From Coptis chinensis (taxonomy: Eukaryota; Streptophyta; Magnoliopsida; Ranunculales; Ranunculaceae), in contig CM027379.1 of assembly GCA_015680905.1 (NCBI GenBank), forward strand, positions 97,763,001 to 97,827,000: 64,000 nucleotides of DNA, read 5' to 3'. The notes under the pieces are model-generated. The model was not told where the DNA came from and searched no databases. It saw nothing but the letters and a program-made list of their open reading frames with translations. Position 1 is the stretch's first letter; every line of letters begins with the position of its first letter. This document shows positions 1-10,993 of the stretch, one piece after another. Made by a program: the position numbers and the translations under genes.

Positions 1-2
1 CA

Positions 3-299
3 ATTTTAGCGAATCCGTGCAGGTTATGGTATTTGGAGAACATGGCTACTGTTATGAGGGCTTGCATCATTTTACACAATATGATTGTAGAAGATGAACG
101 TGAAACGGATATCCCGCAGTATATTCCTGATTTGGAAATACCAAGTAGAAAAGGTGCATCTGAAGATCAACGCCATTTTGTTTTATCTCGTTGGGCATTT
201 GGCGTCGAGAGGGTTCGTTCAAAAGTTGTTCATGATAGATTGAAGAATGACTTGGTCGAGCATTTGTGGAATAGGCGTGGGCGGCATGGTCAGACTTGA
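3..299 (+). CDS. Harbinger transposase (HARBI1/ALP1-like nuclease), C-terminal end
   Basis: This is the last ~98 residues of a DDE nuclease of the HARBI1/ALP1-like type, open from the left edge to a stop at 297-299. The diagnostic stretch is RACIILHNMIVEDE (residues ~24-37), which closes the nuclease domain in plant Harbinger transposases. It is followed by the usual short basic tail (LVEHLWNRRG). The catalytic residues lie upstream of the window, so activity cannot be judged. In the family this protein cuts and joins DNA together with the Myb-like partner, remnants of which lie at 814-1698. The frame enters from the left edge; no start codon belongs to it here. Confidence 0.85.
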   Translation: MLANPCRLWYLENMATVMRACIILHNMIVEDERETDIPQYIPDLEIPSRKGASEDQRHFVLSRWAFGVERVRSKVVHDRLKNDLVEHLWNRRGRHGQT

Positions 300-813
300 T
301 TTCTATTTCTATTTGCACTTCATTTGGACTTTGTGTTTATTTATCGTTTCAATTTCTATGTATTTGTGTTCCAAGTTTATTTCTATGTATTTGTAGTTTT
401 ATGAAAGGATTTGTGTATATGAGAATTTTGAAAATACAAAGTAGACTCTGCCGAATTATTTTTAGAATGATAAAAAGTATCAACTTTAAATTAAAAGAAA
501 ATATTTAATTAAAGATTAAAGTACATTCCAATTAAAATCAAAATACAAACTCAAATTAAAGTACGTCATTAATTAAAAGACATAAATTAAAAGACATAAA
601 TTAAAAGACAAATTAAAATACTCAAATTAAAAGACATACAAACTCAAATTTAGACTATGCACTACTTTGACTACTACCAGTGATATTGCCAAGTCGATTA
701 TTCATTTTTTGTAAAATTTCTGCCCTTTGAGTTGCCAAATTTCATTGCTCGTCTTGGGTAATCCTTCTAATTTCATTCCTAGTATTTTTAGCATTATTTT
801 CATCTTCTCGAAC

Positions 814-1698
814 TCAGAGAGCATCTTTCTTCAATTGAAGTTTTTCTTTTTGGATTTGGAGCTTCCAATCCATCGAACTTTTCTTCAATTGAAGTTTTTC
901 GAATTCCATCTCATCTTTCTTCAACCGTCTTTGAGCTTCCAATTCATAACCTTCTTTGGTGGTTTTAGAAAGCTCCACCAGAAAATCATTAAGTTTTTTA
1001 GCGGATTCCTCCACTTTAGAATCACCTTCTTCTTTCTCTTTTTGTCTTCTTTTCTTGTCTTCTTTCTTTCCAAGAGGTCTATCCTCAAGCCCATGAACTT
1101 GGTGTGGATCATAATCCATTGGTTGAGTTGTCACAGTTGATATTGGAATTGATGAACCTCCTTCCCCACTGTTTTACTTTGACTTTTTGGTGGGATGCAA
1201 ATCATTTCTCAACTATAACCTCTTCCATTTGGGTGAGTCTTTCACCATATTATAGTATCGCATCCACTTCCAAACCCCATTATGCATCACATATGCACTT
1301 ATTGCTTCCTCAACCTACCAATTAAGCAAAAACTAAATTAGAATTGAAAAATATATTTGTGAATCAAAATAACAAATAAAAAGTAAATACTTACAATCAT
1401 ATTGTCATTATAGCCACTTAGAGGAGATGCTTGAATCTTAGAAAGAATAGCATGAAACTTGTTGATATTAGCTTGAATGAGAGTCCAACGGTGTTTCATA
1501 CCCGTCAAGTTGCGTTCGGTCATTCTTCATAAATTTGCATGAAATGCATTTAGAATTCTAGCCCAAAAATCGTTCGACTTTTGCTCATTTCCTACTACAC
1601 CATCTTGACTAACTTGTAGCCAACTATTGGTGAGAGCAATATCTTCTTCTTGTATCCATGAAGCCCTTCTAGATTTTGATTTTGGTTCTTGACTCATT
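814..1698 (-). pseudogene. Harbinger ORF2, Myb/SANT-like DNA-binding protein (damaged)
   Basis: On the minus strand from ATG at 1698 the translation begins MSQEPKSKSRRASWIQEEDI and runs into WLQVSQDGVVGNEQKS. This is the N-terminal SANT-like region of the plant proteins often mislabelled 'glutathione S-transferase T3-like' or 'NAM-associated'. A stop follows FHANL (near 1530), directly before RMTERNLTGMKHRW, where family members read through. An intron follows about 1400-1325 (GTAAGT donor, TTGGTAG acceptor). The second exon (VEEAISAYVMHNG...) has another in-frame stop. The C-terminal part, 814-1134, is a long Lys/Glu-rich coiled-coil segment typical of this ORF. Its role in the family is binding the transposon ends with the transposase. 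Confidence 0.75.
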
Positions 1699-2086
1699 GT
1701 TGTTTTAAGAGTAGAGAGTAGAGAGTAGAGAGTAGAGAAAAGAAGTGAGTGTAAAACTATGGGGTGAGTGTTTCAATTTATAGGGTTGGAAAGATATAGC
1801 CATTTTTTGCCCGTTGTTGTAAACGCGGTTTTTCAACACACCCCATAGAAGTTTCCAAGTCCACGCTGTTTTGCCAAAACCGCGCCATAGAAGCCCATTT
1901 ACCAGCCCAAGCCCAAACCACGTGAGTGATTTGATACAGCATCAAACCTGGAACCAAATATTGGTGTTTGGTTTGGTGTTTTTTTGGTGTTTTCATCAAC
2001 ATGTAGCTCTCTTGAAGTTGAAAAAACACCAAAGTTGAAATTTGGTGTTTGGTGCTAGGTTGATATCACTCCTAAAGATGCTCTAA

Positions 2087-4231
2087 GATGTATTCTTCTC
2101 AGCATGTGTGGTCCACCTCCATTTTATTGTTAAGTCACATGTACTGTTCAAATTCAAATTACTTTATTATTCTTTTTTTAGTCCTTTTCCTTTCACCAAT
2201 TACGTCCAAGTCTTTTTATTACACTATTGCTTGTTAGCAATAGCAGCTCCCATATCTAAAGGTGCGTCATAACAACACCGAAGTCGACACACAAACACCA
2301 TCCAATTCTTCAGGAGTCCTCAGTTATTTCCAACTCCCATTATTCCCAAGCAAGTACAATTCATTTTCTTTTCCGTTTCTATATACCAGTACACTTTCTT
2401 TTATCATTATCCTATCGCGACAATAATTCACCTTTCACGCATATTTATCAACATTACATTTTCACATATATCATTCATTTAAATTCACATCACTCTTGGT
2501 TATTCATTCTGCTTATTCTTTTCTCATTATTTTTCCTTGTTGATATTCTTTTCTCTTCTTTGCCATATGAACTTCGTTCACATGCCAAAGAGGGGGCGGT
2601 GTTTCGACCCCCACCTACGTGGCAAACGTCCATTAGTAGGGGTCTCCACTTTATTCGTTTAATCGACAGGGTTAAAACCCAATTTGCAATACCATGGATC
2701 AATGTACAGGCTCATTAACTCATGTGTCTAAGGTTGAACCCTAGCCACATGGCTTACCACTTACGTACATTAATTTATGTCAAGATTCATTTCGTATCAA
2801 AGAGATAATCATCAATTAAGAGTCATGTTCAATTACAATTACTTGAGCTACAAGAAATTGCTACTCTACACATATAAATGCAATACTATTTTTCATACAG
2901 AACTATGTTCTTGAGACTTGATCCCATTGATAATTTGGGTACGTAGGCAACCGCAAGGTACAGTCTCATCATTCTCCCGGTCACCATTATTTTTCTAACT
3001 ACTTTTCTACGTTCTTCGTCTCTTTCGTCACCACTTAGTGTTTTGATCATATTTGGTCGAAACATGAAGCATGTGACTGTAATACTTTTCAAGTTCATGA
3101 CTATGTAGATGGAACACTATCAATGATGCAATGGGAAATTGGAAAAAATTGCTTGCAGCTCAAGGCTTTCTGAAGGTGTCAAGGTGAGTGATAACACAAC
3201 TCTACTTAGTTTGATACATGTTCCATGTGCAAACGCTCTTGCAAAGTGAGCGTGATTTAAGAAGATCTTTTATACGAGATAAAATATAGAAGCAATTTTT
3301 TTAGAACAGGTGTCGTATCGGTGTATGATGTAATAAGTATTTCATAAATAGATCGAGCAGGTTGTTGCTCCCACTACTCGGTAATCTCTCATAATCGTTA
3401 ATTGGATTCTTCTTCTTTTTGTTCAGATCAAAGAGACAGCTACCCGACTTTAATCAAATCCTTATGACCAAGCAAGAACTCCCTTGCTGAGCGAGTACCC
3501 ACCCCTCTTTAGACTAAATCTGGAAAGAAAAAAATGTTCTACGTATATTATTGATTGCATTTAGTATATTTACCATGGGCATCAGGTGAAGTGTGAAGTT
3601 GTTGCACTAGTTTGAATAATCTACTTATAGTCCTTGCTTTGGTGTTTTTTAGGTTCATTTTATCTACTTCATCATTTGAAATGGCTATATCTTAAATCGT
3701 GTATCGTAGACTGATGACTGCTATCGAATTCTCGGATACACGAAAGATCCTATAAAGTTTGTTCAAGTTTATTTCATTACAAATTTTTTATTTCAATGCG
3801 TTAAAAATATTTTGATTGAATATTTCCATTTCAATTCATGCCTTCATAAGCTATTGTTTACTCATTTGCAATTTGCAAGAAAGTTGAATGACATAGACTT
3901 ACCACAGGGCTAACTTCTTCAGTTTTTATGATTTGAAGTTCTATTTTCGAATACATTATTGGAAAGAGAGAGAAAATAGGAATATGAACTAATTTATCTA
4001 CTTTCATTTCAATTTGCAAAGGTCCTAATAGGTGTCACCCATCATCTTAGAAGTGGAGACAAATATATTCTTAGTTATGTTTATTACTGTTTCTCTTTCT
4101 TCCAGTAGTGCTATCTTGACATCCTTCGACCTCAACAGTTCAACGACACACAAAATTCAGCAAGTTCACCAAACCATAATAGAGAAGATATTCATCTGCA
4201 CAAGCAGGAGTACTTGAATAAGAAAACAATG
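2087..4231. other. Intergenic, AT-rich; one LTR-like motif, no gene
   Basis: I see no coding unit here. At about 2911-2970 there is a motif (gagacttgatccc, then gggtacgtaggcaacc, then cagtctc) that also occurs inside the solo LTR at 27150-27719. Homology is confined to these ~60 bases, so this is at best a remnant of another LTR. A short exon-like stretch at 3110-3183 precedes a good splice donor (AAG|GTGAGT), which fits a captured gene fragment, but I do not recognise it. The 5' end of the Helitron suggested by the 7333-7362 terminus may lie in this stretch, but I could not fix it. Confidence 0.5.
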
Positions 4232-5042
4232 TTGAATGGCTTCTAGGTGTTGACAATCTCAAAATTCAACCATTCAAACTTCTTGTTGTTGGTATGTACT
4301 GACTCTCTTTCTTTTTCTTTTTAGCCCAACGATATGATCTTCTATTTCATGCATCCAACCTTTTTTCATGATGTATACTTAACATAGTCATGTGTTTTTT
4401 ACATTTAATTTACTTGATCTGATTGCAAGTCCGAATGATGTTAAGATCAAAATAAAAGTTGTAGGTGGAAGTGATGTTCACTACCAGTTGAAGGTAACAA
4501 TCTTACTTCTCTTAGATTTGATCTTGCAATTTATGTTAATTAATACACACTAAATACTTTTTCCAGGGAAATTTAAATTGTCTTTCACTAATGCAAAATA
4601 TAATTGAAATTATGTAGCATATGAGGCGTGGAGCTTTTTTAGTGGAAGAGCCAACGATCATTGGTCATGAGTGTGCTGAAGCTGTTGAAGAAGTTGGCAG
4701 CGCAGTGACTTCTCTTGCTGTTGGAGACAGAGTTACTTACCTGGGATTGGCTGTTGGCATTGCTTTTAGTGCAAAAGTAGTAGTTACAATCTGTCCGGAC
4801 ATGAAGTTTTTCGCTACACCTCCAATTCATGGTTCTCTCACCGATAAGGTAATCCAACATGTCCGCTAATGACAAAATCTTTATGCCTCTTGACTTGACC
4901 TCTTTAATCATTGATAGGCCTTGCTAATAAATCTATGCGATTTTCATCGGTATGCAAAAAAATTAAAAGAAGCAACAACAATGCACGTAGCAATTATGGG
5001 TGCAATGAGATTCTATAAAGGCTGGTATTCTTAGTTTAGTAT
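4232..5042 (+). pseudogene. Sorbitol dehydrogenase (L-idonate 5-dehydrogenase-like) gene fragment
   Basis: Several exon remnants match plant NAD-dependent sorbitol dehydrogenase in the right order. Near 4240 lies EWLLGVDNLKIQPFKL; near 4434 NDVKIKIKV..GSDVHY; at 4624-4850 a long piece with EEPTIIGHECAEAVEEVG, GDRV and CPDMKFFATPPIHGSL; near 4980 a weak TMHVAIMGA like the start of the Rossmann domain. GHE, with the zinc-ligand Glu region, is present. The Cys-rich segment that binds the structural zinc, normally between GDRV and CPDMKF, is replaced by unrelated residues. Introns are retained, so this is a DNA-level copy and not a processed one. The NAD-binding half is missing. It is non-functional, and probably carried by the Helitron ending at 7362. 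Confidence 0.8.
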
Positions 5043-6189
5043 ATATAGTCATCTGCTAGCGGTAATATTAGTAAAGAAGCCACACTGAATCTAGGAACAT
5101 ATCGGTGAAGTAGATACAAAAGTTCAGATGACAAATTAAAGTGGTTTTTTTTTTTTTTTTATGTACCTTTGTCTTGGTTATTACGCTGAGTATAATTGGT
5201 TGTTTAATATTGTGTGCGTTTTGCATAACTCCTTTCCCTAAATTGCACATACTTTTTCAACTATGAAAACCAGTTTATGAACTTTGGATATCTTCTTTGT
5301 GATTGTTTCACTTACAGGAATACTAAATGACTATAAAGTGTGTGATGCATTTGCAGATTTGGCATGAGCAACACCTTCCTATTTTGCTACATATCATCTA
5401 ATGATTTTTTGTGTACATCGACTGCTACCACTGCTGATTTTTCTTTGGATCTAATGCTACTTGGAAATCTAGATGGATTTATTTCTTTAAAGTGTGTGGT
5501 CTCAGCCATCTTGGCAGCAAAGACTACGGTTTTATGCCAAGTTTCTTCATCGGTAGCCACTTTCAATCAAATGGGAATACGTTAGCAACTACAGCTTCTT
5601 AGTTCCAATAAAAACTTCGGGACTATAGGTACAAACTCATGTTAAGCCTACCACTCTTTTGAATTTGTCTTGCATATGTGCATTAACTTTTTTTGATGAA
5701 ATATATATGAGTTTCTTTAATATATATATATAGGTATTTAGAGGTGGGGTGTTCGCAAATTAGAGACTCTTTCAAATCGTTTCAATGTCGAAATTATGTT
5801 AAGTATCACTCTGGATGGGTTTTTCTACCAATGAATTAGTTGCAGAAGTCTACTAAAACTTAAGTTGTGCAAACTGAAGGTAAGTCTCTATTGTATTTTT
5901 TTTTCCTTAGTTGGTTCTACTTATAATAGGCAATGGGAAATGGATATTAACAGTAGTTCTTATCAACTCAACATTAAGAAAAGTCTTTCGAAGTGTTCTA
6001 TAAATGTATCGCCCTAATATGTTGAAGTACCATTTTGTTAAGTATAGGCCCTTTTGCTTATTTATCCCTAATATCTAATAGTGTAGGATTATATTAATTG
6101 ATTATAACTTAAGTTTGTAAAAGGCCTAACTACCAAATTTGAGACTCATAAGTGTTTTGATTTAAAATTTCAATTTTTCTATGTTTCAG
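5043..6189 (+). other. Between captured fragments; no recognised gene
   Basis: This AT-rich stretch has a poly-T run at 5147-5160 and a (TA)n run near 5716-5732. An open frame at 5364-5585 encodes a Thr/Ser/Val-rich peptide with no family I recognise. It could be a further captured exon, because it sits between the sorbitol dehydrogenase and RBM48 pieces, but I see no splice pair that supports this. Confidence 0.4.
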
Positions 6190-6460
6190 CATTAGGCAAT
6201 ACAGAACGGCTGACACATTTGTTCATTGAAGTTGAACTTGGATGCGGCCATAAAGTCCCTTGCACGGTCTCAAGCTGGAGGAAAGGAATAAGTTTTTACA
6301 AGTCAGCAATGCAAGATTTGCAAAGAGGAAATTGGATGAGTTTATGTTTCTTGGGAATAAGTTACACGTGTCATATGATTCAAATTTCGAGAGCCTTATT
6401 GACACAAAGGAGAAATTGGAATGTAGGAGAAGGGAAGTTCTAGCTAGACTAAATAAATGG
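6190..6460 (+). pseudogene. RBM48-like RNA-binding protein gene fragment
   Basis: A piece of the gene for RNA-binding protein 48, the minor-spliceosome partner of ARMC7. After an intron acceptor (atgtttcag at 6181-6189) comes a degraded stretch of the RRM. Then in one frame come QVSNARFAKRKLDE, FMFLGNKLHVSYDSNFESL and DTKEKLECRRREVLARLNK (about 6290-6455), which correspond to the end of the RRM and the linker after it. The first part is in a different frame from the second, so a frameshift separates them. Only one exon remains and there is no start. The family role (U12-intron splicing) does not apply to this remnant. It lies 1.1 kb after the sorbitol dehydrogenase fragment on the same strand, as expected for serial capture by one transposon. 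Confidence 0.75.
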
Positions 6461-7332
6461 CCTACTATGACATGGCAATTTTGTTTCCAAAGAGATTAAT
6501 AATAAAAGGGAGGGTGAAAACCTTTTAATCACTATAGTGTCAAAAAAAAAAATGTTCAAGTTATATGTTGAAAGTTATTTTTATTAGATATTTTTGTTAT
6601 TCCAAGGGATAATATACCTACATTAAACTCATTGTCTTTCATTTAAACTATTTGTGATGAAGCTTATTGCAACATACATACTTTGTCAATTGTCTTTCCA
6701 ATATTTCCAATATGCAACATATGTTGGTAGTCAATTTCATTGGAGTCTTTTAGTTGGGCTGTTCAACGGACATATCATATTCTATGTTGGCTATATTTCC
6801 ATGGTGGTTATAGAAACATTCTTTCAGTGGTGTTTTTTTACCTATATTCTTTGAATTGATTGTGTTCAGCCCATTGTCTCATATTCGCTTTCTGAGCTTT
6901 TCTTCAATATGATTTACTGATTACTGAGTACCTTGCTTAACTTGGTTGTTGAAGCTCAACCTTTTAGCCAATGTTGCACATTGTTTGATGGTAGTCTTTA
7001 TCATTAAGGGAAATAAACAAAAAAGGTCCAAAAGAAAACCATTCTTTCCATATCTCTCTTTCTCATCTCCTATCACAAGAATACAAACTCTCACACTTTC
7101 TCTGTCGCTACAAGACTCTTTCAAATTGTTTCAATATCAAGTTTTTTTCTCCCTCTTGAAAACCCATTAATTTTTCTTATCTATAAGTTAATGAAATAAA
7201 CTAAAGTTTTGATTTTCAAACAAATAAGGATCAAGTGGACTTTGGGATATTGAAACAATAACAATCAATGTACATATATTATTTTTTCTAATGGACTTAA
7301 GGATTTATTATCGTTAACTATCAATGTAGCAG

Positions 7333-7362
7333 GCCTGACCATAGGTCGGGCATAAAAGCTAG
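7333..7362 (+). mobile_element. Helitron-type 3' terminus (hairpin + CTAG)
   Basis: An 8-bp stem (GCCTGACC, loop ATA, GGTCGGGC; one G-T pair) spans 7333-7351. It is followed after 7 bases (ATAAAAG) by CTAG at 7359-7362 and then a T. This is the canonical Helitron end: a hairpin about 11 bases from a CTRR terminus, inserted in front of a host T. Upstream on the same strand lie exon fragments of two unrelated genes, which Helitrons often capture. The matching 5' TC end was not located. One weak candidate is near 3266 (ATCTTTTATACG). I see no Rep/helicase coding, so the element would be non-autonomous. Confidence 0.65.
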
Positions 7363-7374
7363 TATTAAATATAA

Positions 7375-7640
7375 ATAGAGTAAAGGTGATACAAGTTGAT
7401 TTACATCATGGGCACAGAAGAAATACGGTTTTAAACAAACCTATAATAGATCTGGTTCGGGTTTTCTAGTATAGGAACAAATGATTGTCTACTCCATACA
7501 TGCTCCTCTTGGTTTAGAGTAGCACCATGCTTAGCGGCAGAGTCCGCGCTAAAATTCGCCTCCCTCCTAGTTATGTGATAGCTTCCACTGGTGTAATACA
7601 GCACGTGGCTCTAATCCATCTTGGTTTTAGGTTCATGGGA
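7375..7640 (-). mobile_element. L1-type LINE fragment, RNase H end
   Basis: Minus-strand translation of about 7440-7590 reads ITRREANFSADSAAKHGATL followed by NQEEHVWSRQSFVP. This is the end of the RNase H-like domain of plant L1 LINEs (family pattern H..RE.N..AD.LAKHG). Only this C-terminal piece remains. It lies directly after the Helitron end and just before the inverted-repeat elements. A similar but longer LINE domain set is at 31139-33200 on the other strand. Confidence 0.7.
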
Positions 7641-7821
7641 TCGTGTCATTGTTAAAAGCTAGAAAAGAAAACCACTTGATTTTAACGATATGTGGTTCTG
7701 ACAGCCGGACCGTTTTAACATGAGTAACGTCCGTCAGTTTTTAAGGCACACAGTAAAAGTATGTAGTAAACTGTAAATCAATACACAATTATTTTTTATT
7801 TACAAAAGTTTATAAGACCAA

Positions 7822-8563
7822 TAATTCTAGGGCGACATTATTTTTGGCCTGGTTTAGTGACATGGATGACGTGGCAAGCTACTTCTGATTTTTTAACCTC
7901 TTTCCCATGTTACAAAAAAAATAAAAAACCGAAAATAGCCCCCAATCCCTTCCTTTGTAATTGTAGGTATTAGGTAACATTGACTCTCAACTCTCCTTCT
8001 CTCTTCCACCGATGAACACTGAACAATACCAACTGTTGGTTTTTTTTTTAATGCAAAATCTAGCATACGCATGCTGTAGGTGTACTCTCACATCTGGGCC
8101 ACTCATCAGGCAAGGGTTCGTGCGTATTCCTCCAAGATGTACTGGAATCAAGGCCCCTCATGTCTGCATACTAGTACAACAGTTGCACTCTAGAAGCTCT
8201 ATTTTTTTTAAAAAAAAAAGAGAGGATGATATCTTTATGTTCTGATTGGAGACAAAATCTCTTTACAAGTGCAAAACTTGTGAAAACCCTTTTTCATTAA
8301 TAAATTTTTGAAATCATCTTTTCCAGCAAACCCAGTTCTCAAATAAAATTTTCTTCTAATTTTATGTTCTTGAGTGATGGGGAATTTCAATTTCCAGGGT
8401 CTAAGGGTATAAAACAATATTAGATGAGAAATTGGGAATAAGAAGGGTAGTAGAGTAATTTTGTTTTATTTGTTTGAGTAGTAGATTTGAGAGAGCAGTA
8501 GAAAATTGCCAAACACGTAGCCAGTCACTAAACCAGGACAAAATGCATGTCTTCGTAGAATTA
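7822..8563 (+). mobile_element. Non-autonomous inverted-repeat element, copy A (unsplit)
   Basis: A ~742-bp repeat whose two ends are imperfect inverted copies of each other. One reads TAATTCTAGGGCGACAT with GGTTTAGTGAC inside; the other, read inward, is TAATTCTACG.AGACATG with the same GGTTTAGTGAC core. It has no coding capacity. A second copy runs in inverse orientation from 24146 back to 9127 and is interrupted by two insertions. The outer segment (7830-8010) differs from copy B at only a handful of bases by eye. No convincing target duplication was found, so the superfamily is open; a MULE-derived or foldback element is possible. Confidence 0.75.
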
Positions 8564-9126
8564 CTCTTTACATATAACATTGTAATCAATTTAAAGGTGC
8601 ATATATAATTGTTGGAATTTGGATGGTGCACCTATATGTGGAAAGCCCCCTCTATACGATTTTGGTTTTGGGGTGTTTCTCTATAGCAATTGGAAAAGTG
8701 AACCATACATATACAATCTGAAGAGACCAAAAGTTTTAATGTGGTTCGGGCGATGCCTATGTCCACTAATAAAAGAATAATTAATTACAAATTACAAACA
8801 CTCACTAATTAATACCCAAGAATCTCAATTTTTCACTGCGTCCCTTACTTTCTTATTGATCATTAGGAGCCACCCACTTATACAATCTATCAAACTCAAA
8901 AATCATGATATCACAAGACCATGCCATATCATTTTTCTTTATTACCCTCCTATTCAAACCACCTCATTTGCGCTGGAGTTTACTAGTGTATTAAAACAAA
9001 AGTAGTAATGATAAATTATGATACCATTAATTACCCTAGTCCCTTTTATCTGCATTATCTACAAATCGGGTCCGATGCACATCCTTGAATTGGTCTCCAC
9101 TCTCCAGTTAGGGAGTCTTATAAGAG
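8564..9126. other. Spacer between the two inverted copies; LTR-like text
   Basis: About 560 bases separate the inverted arms. No ORF is credible. The stretch 8610-8790 (TGTTGGAATTTGG... then 'atgtggttcgggcgatgcctatgtccac') resembles the start of a plant Copia-type LTR, but I found no matching CA end with a target duplication. It is either an LTR remnant or the unique core of one foldback element whose arms are copies A and B. Confidence 0.4.
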
Positions 9127-9453
9127 TAATTCTACGGTGACATGCATTTTGGCCCGGTTTAGTGACTGGCTACGTGTCTGGAAATTTTCTATTGCTCCCT
9201 CAAATCCACTACTCAAACAAAGAAAACAAAATTACTCCACTACCCTTCTTATTCCCAATTTCTCATCTAATACTGTTTTATACCTTTACCCTTTAGACCC
9301 TGGAAATTGAAATTCCTCATCACTCAAGAACATAAAATTAGAAGAAAATTTTATTTGAGAAGGATGATTTCAAAAATTTATTAATGAAAAAGGGTTTTCG
9401 CAAGTTTTGCACTTGTAAAGAGATTTTGTCTCCAATCAGAACATAAAGATACC

Positions 9454-10993
9454 TGATAAGAGTAAAATTGGATGTCACTCCAACTCACACTTATATCAAT
9501 TACATTACTCTCAAATTATGTTGAAAGATAGCTCGAGTAAAGGTATCGTCCCATGCCTAACATTGAAGAACATGTTGGTTCACAACTTAGCTAGACTAAT
9601 CACAAGAAACCTTTAAGGAGAGAAGGCTTTTGGTGGAAATTTTTACACTACACTTACTTTTAATTCACTTTCAAATTACAATCAACAACTTAATTCTAAA
9701 ATTACTTGAGAAGATAGAAGAGAGAAAGTTGTGGAGGTTTGATTTACCATGTGATTCAAACTACTATTAATGAAAGAAATATTTCAATTGTTAGTTTTCA
9801 TATTCACTTTGATTCATAGACAAATCAAAGTGAATATTAAACTTTGATCCCTAGTAGAATGTCTAAATATCTAAAGAGATTCTACTAGCATGAGAGATTA
9901 AATTAGCACCCTATATCTAGAGCACTTCTTCAACCTCTAGTTTGTTTTCCACTTCAACTATTTTGTAATTGAAGTAAAAATCAAACTTGTTAAATTTTAA
10001 GCAATTGAATTACATCTTCATTAGTAGAGTTATCCTCACATGGGTTTATCTAACCCTCCACAAGGGAGGAGTTAGCTCATGGTGAGATAACTACAACTAA
10101 TAAAAATGAAGAAGAAGAAGAAAAAAAAATAATAAGAAGTTTTATTACTAAAATTATAGCTACTTCTACAACTACTTTAATCCTACTCCTATTTCCTAAT
10201 TTAGAGAAGAAGAAAAAGAAGAGAGTGAAGGGCTACAAGGCTACAAATCACAAGTGAATTGGCAAGTTTATTTAAAGCATCACCCCTCATATTTATAGTT
10301 TCATAGGAGTGAGATGGGTGGCCAAGATTACATCTTACATTTTCAATCCAAATATTACAAATTAATCTACTTTTATAATGGAATTTACTATTCTTTATTT
10401 TAATCTAAGTGGAAAAAGTGGGTGAATAGTAATTCCCATTACAAAATAAATAATTATGAGTGGTTTGTGCACTTATTAAGTGGAGAAAGTGGGCGATTAC
10501 ATAAGCTTCCACTTAATGACATCATGATAAATAGTAATTGGATTTTTACTTTGTCTTAGTTCGGACCTATTTTACCCCTAGTCTAGTAAATTGATGGAAA
10601 CTATATACAATTATGTAGAGCTTGTTACACTAATCGTTTTGACAGGTCACACACCCAAAACAGAGTTCGGAGTCAAAAGATATGATTTTCCGAAGTTTCG
10701 TTGATTTTTCTACAAGATTTGACCCGGAATTGATCATTTTGACCAGGCTTGCTTCATGGGCTTGATTTAAGCTTCCAATGAACTTCTTTTGGACTTGATA
10801 AAAAGGCTTTGTTTCTAATTAGCATATTCACCTTATTTCCATGCCAAAATGCCGGTTTTGTTGAAATTTCATCGTTTACGTGTCGAAACCTACAAAAGCA
10901 TGGAAATACAATTATTTTGCATTTATTACACACATAATTAACCAATATATAATGTCTCTACGGGGTTTATATTATAGTTTTGGGTACTTATCA
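9454..10993 (-). repeat. 3' LTR of the 9454-17293 element
   Basis: A 1540-bp terminal repeat, the partner of 15763-17293. It lies directly after the minus-strand polypurine tract at 10994-11006 and is bounded on its outer side by ATACC (9449-9453). A long stretch at about 10430-10780 is nearly unchanged between the two LTRs. Confidence 0.88.

Larger units (their letters stand above)
1..2083. mobile_element. PIF/Harbinger DNA transposon, right portion
   Basis: The window opens inside this element. It ends with the terminal sequence CACTCCTAAAGATGCTC at 2067-2083, followed by TAA, the 3-bp target site typical of the PIF/Harbinger superfamily. The inverse of this end (GAGCATCTTTAGGAG) also forms both ends of the element at 26673-30369, so the two belong to one TIR family. 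They also share subterminal GC-rich stretches rich in 'aaccgcg' and 'ggtgtttggt' motifs (about 1800-2050 here). Inside are the two ORFs expected of an autonomous Harbinger: a transposase tail on plus and a Myb/SANT-like ORF on minus, in convergent order. The left end is outside the window. The second ORF is damaged, so this copy is probably immobile. Confidence 0.85.

Noticed and set aside
727-1140. Plus-strand Phe/Leu-rich ORF
   Set aside because: It is the antisense shadow of the coiled-coil part of the Harbinger ORF2 (minus strand).
4621-4869. A functional zinc alcohol/sorbitol dehydrogenase gene
   Set aside because: The structural-zinc Cys segment is replaced, the NAD-binding half is missing and upstream exons are degraded. 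It is a fragment.
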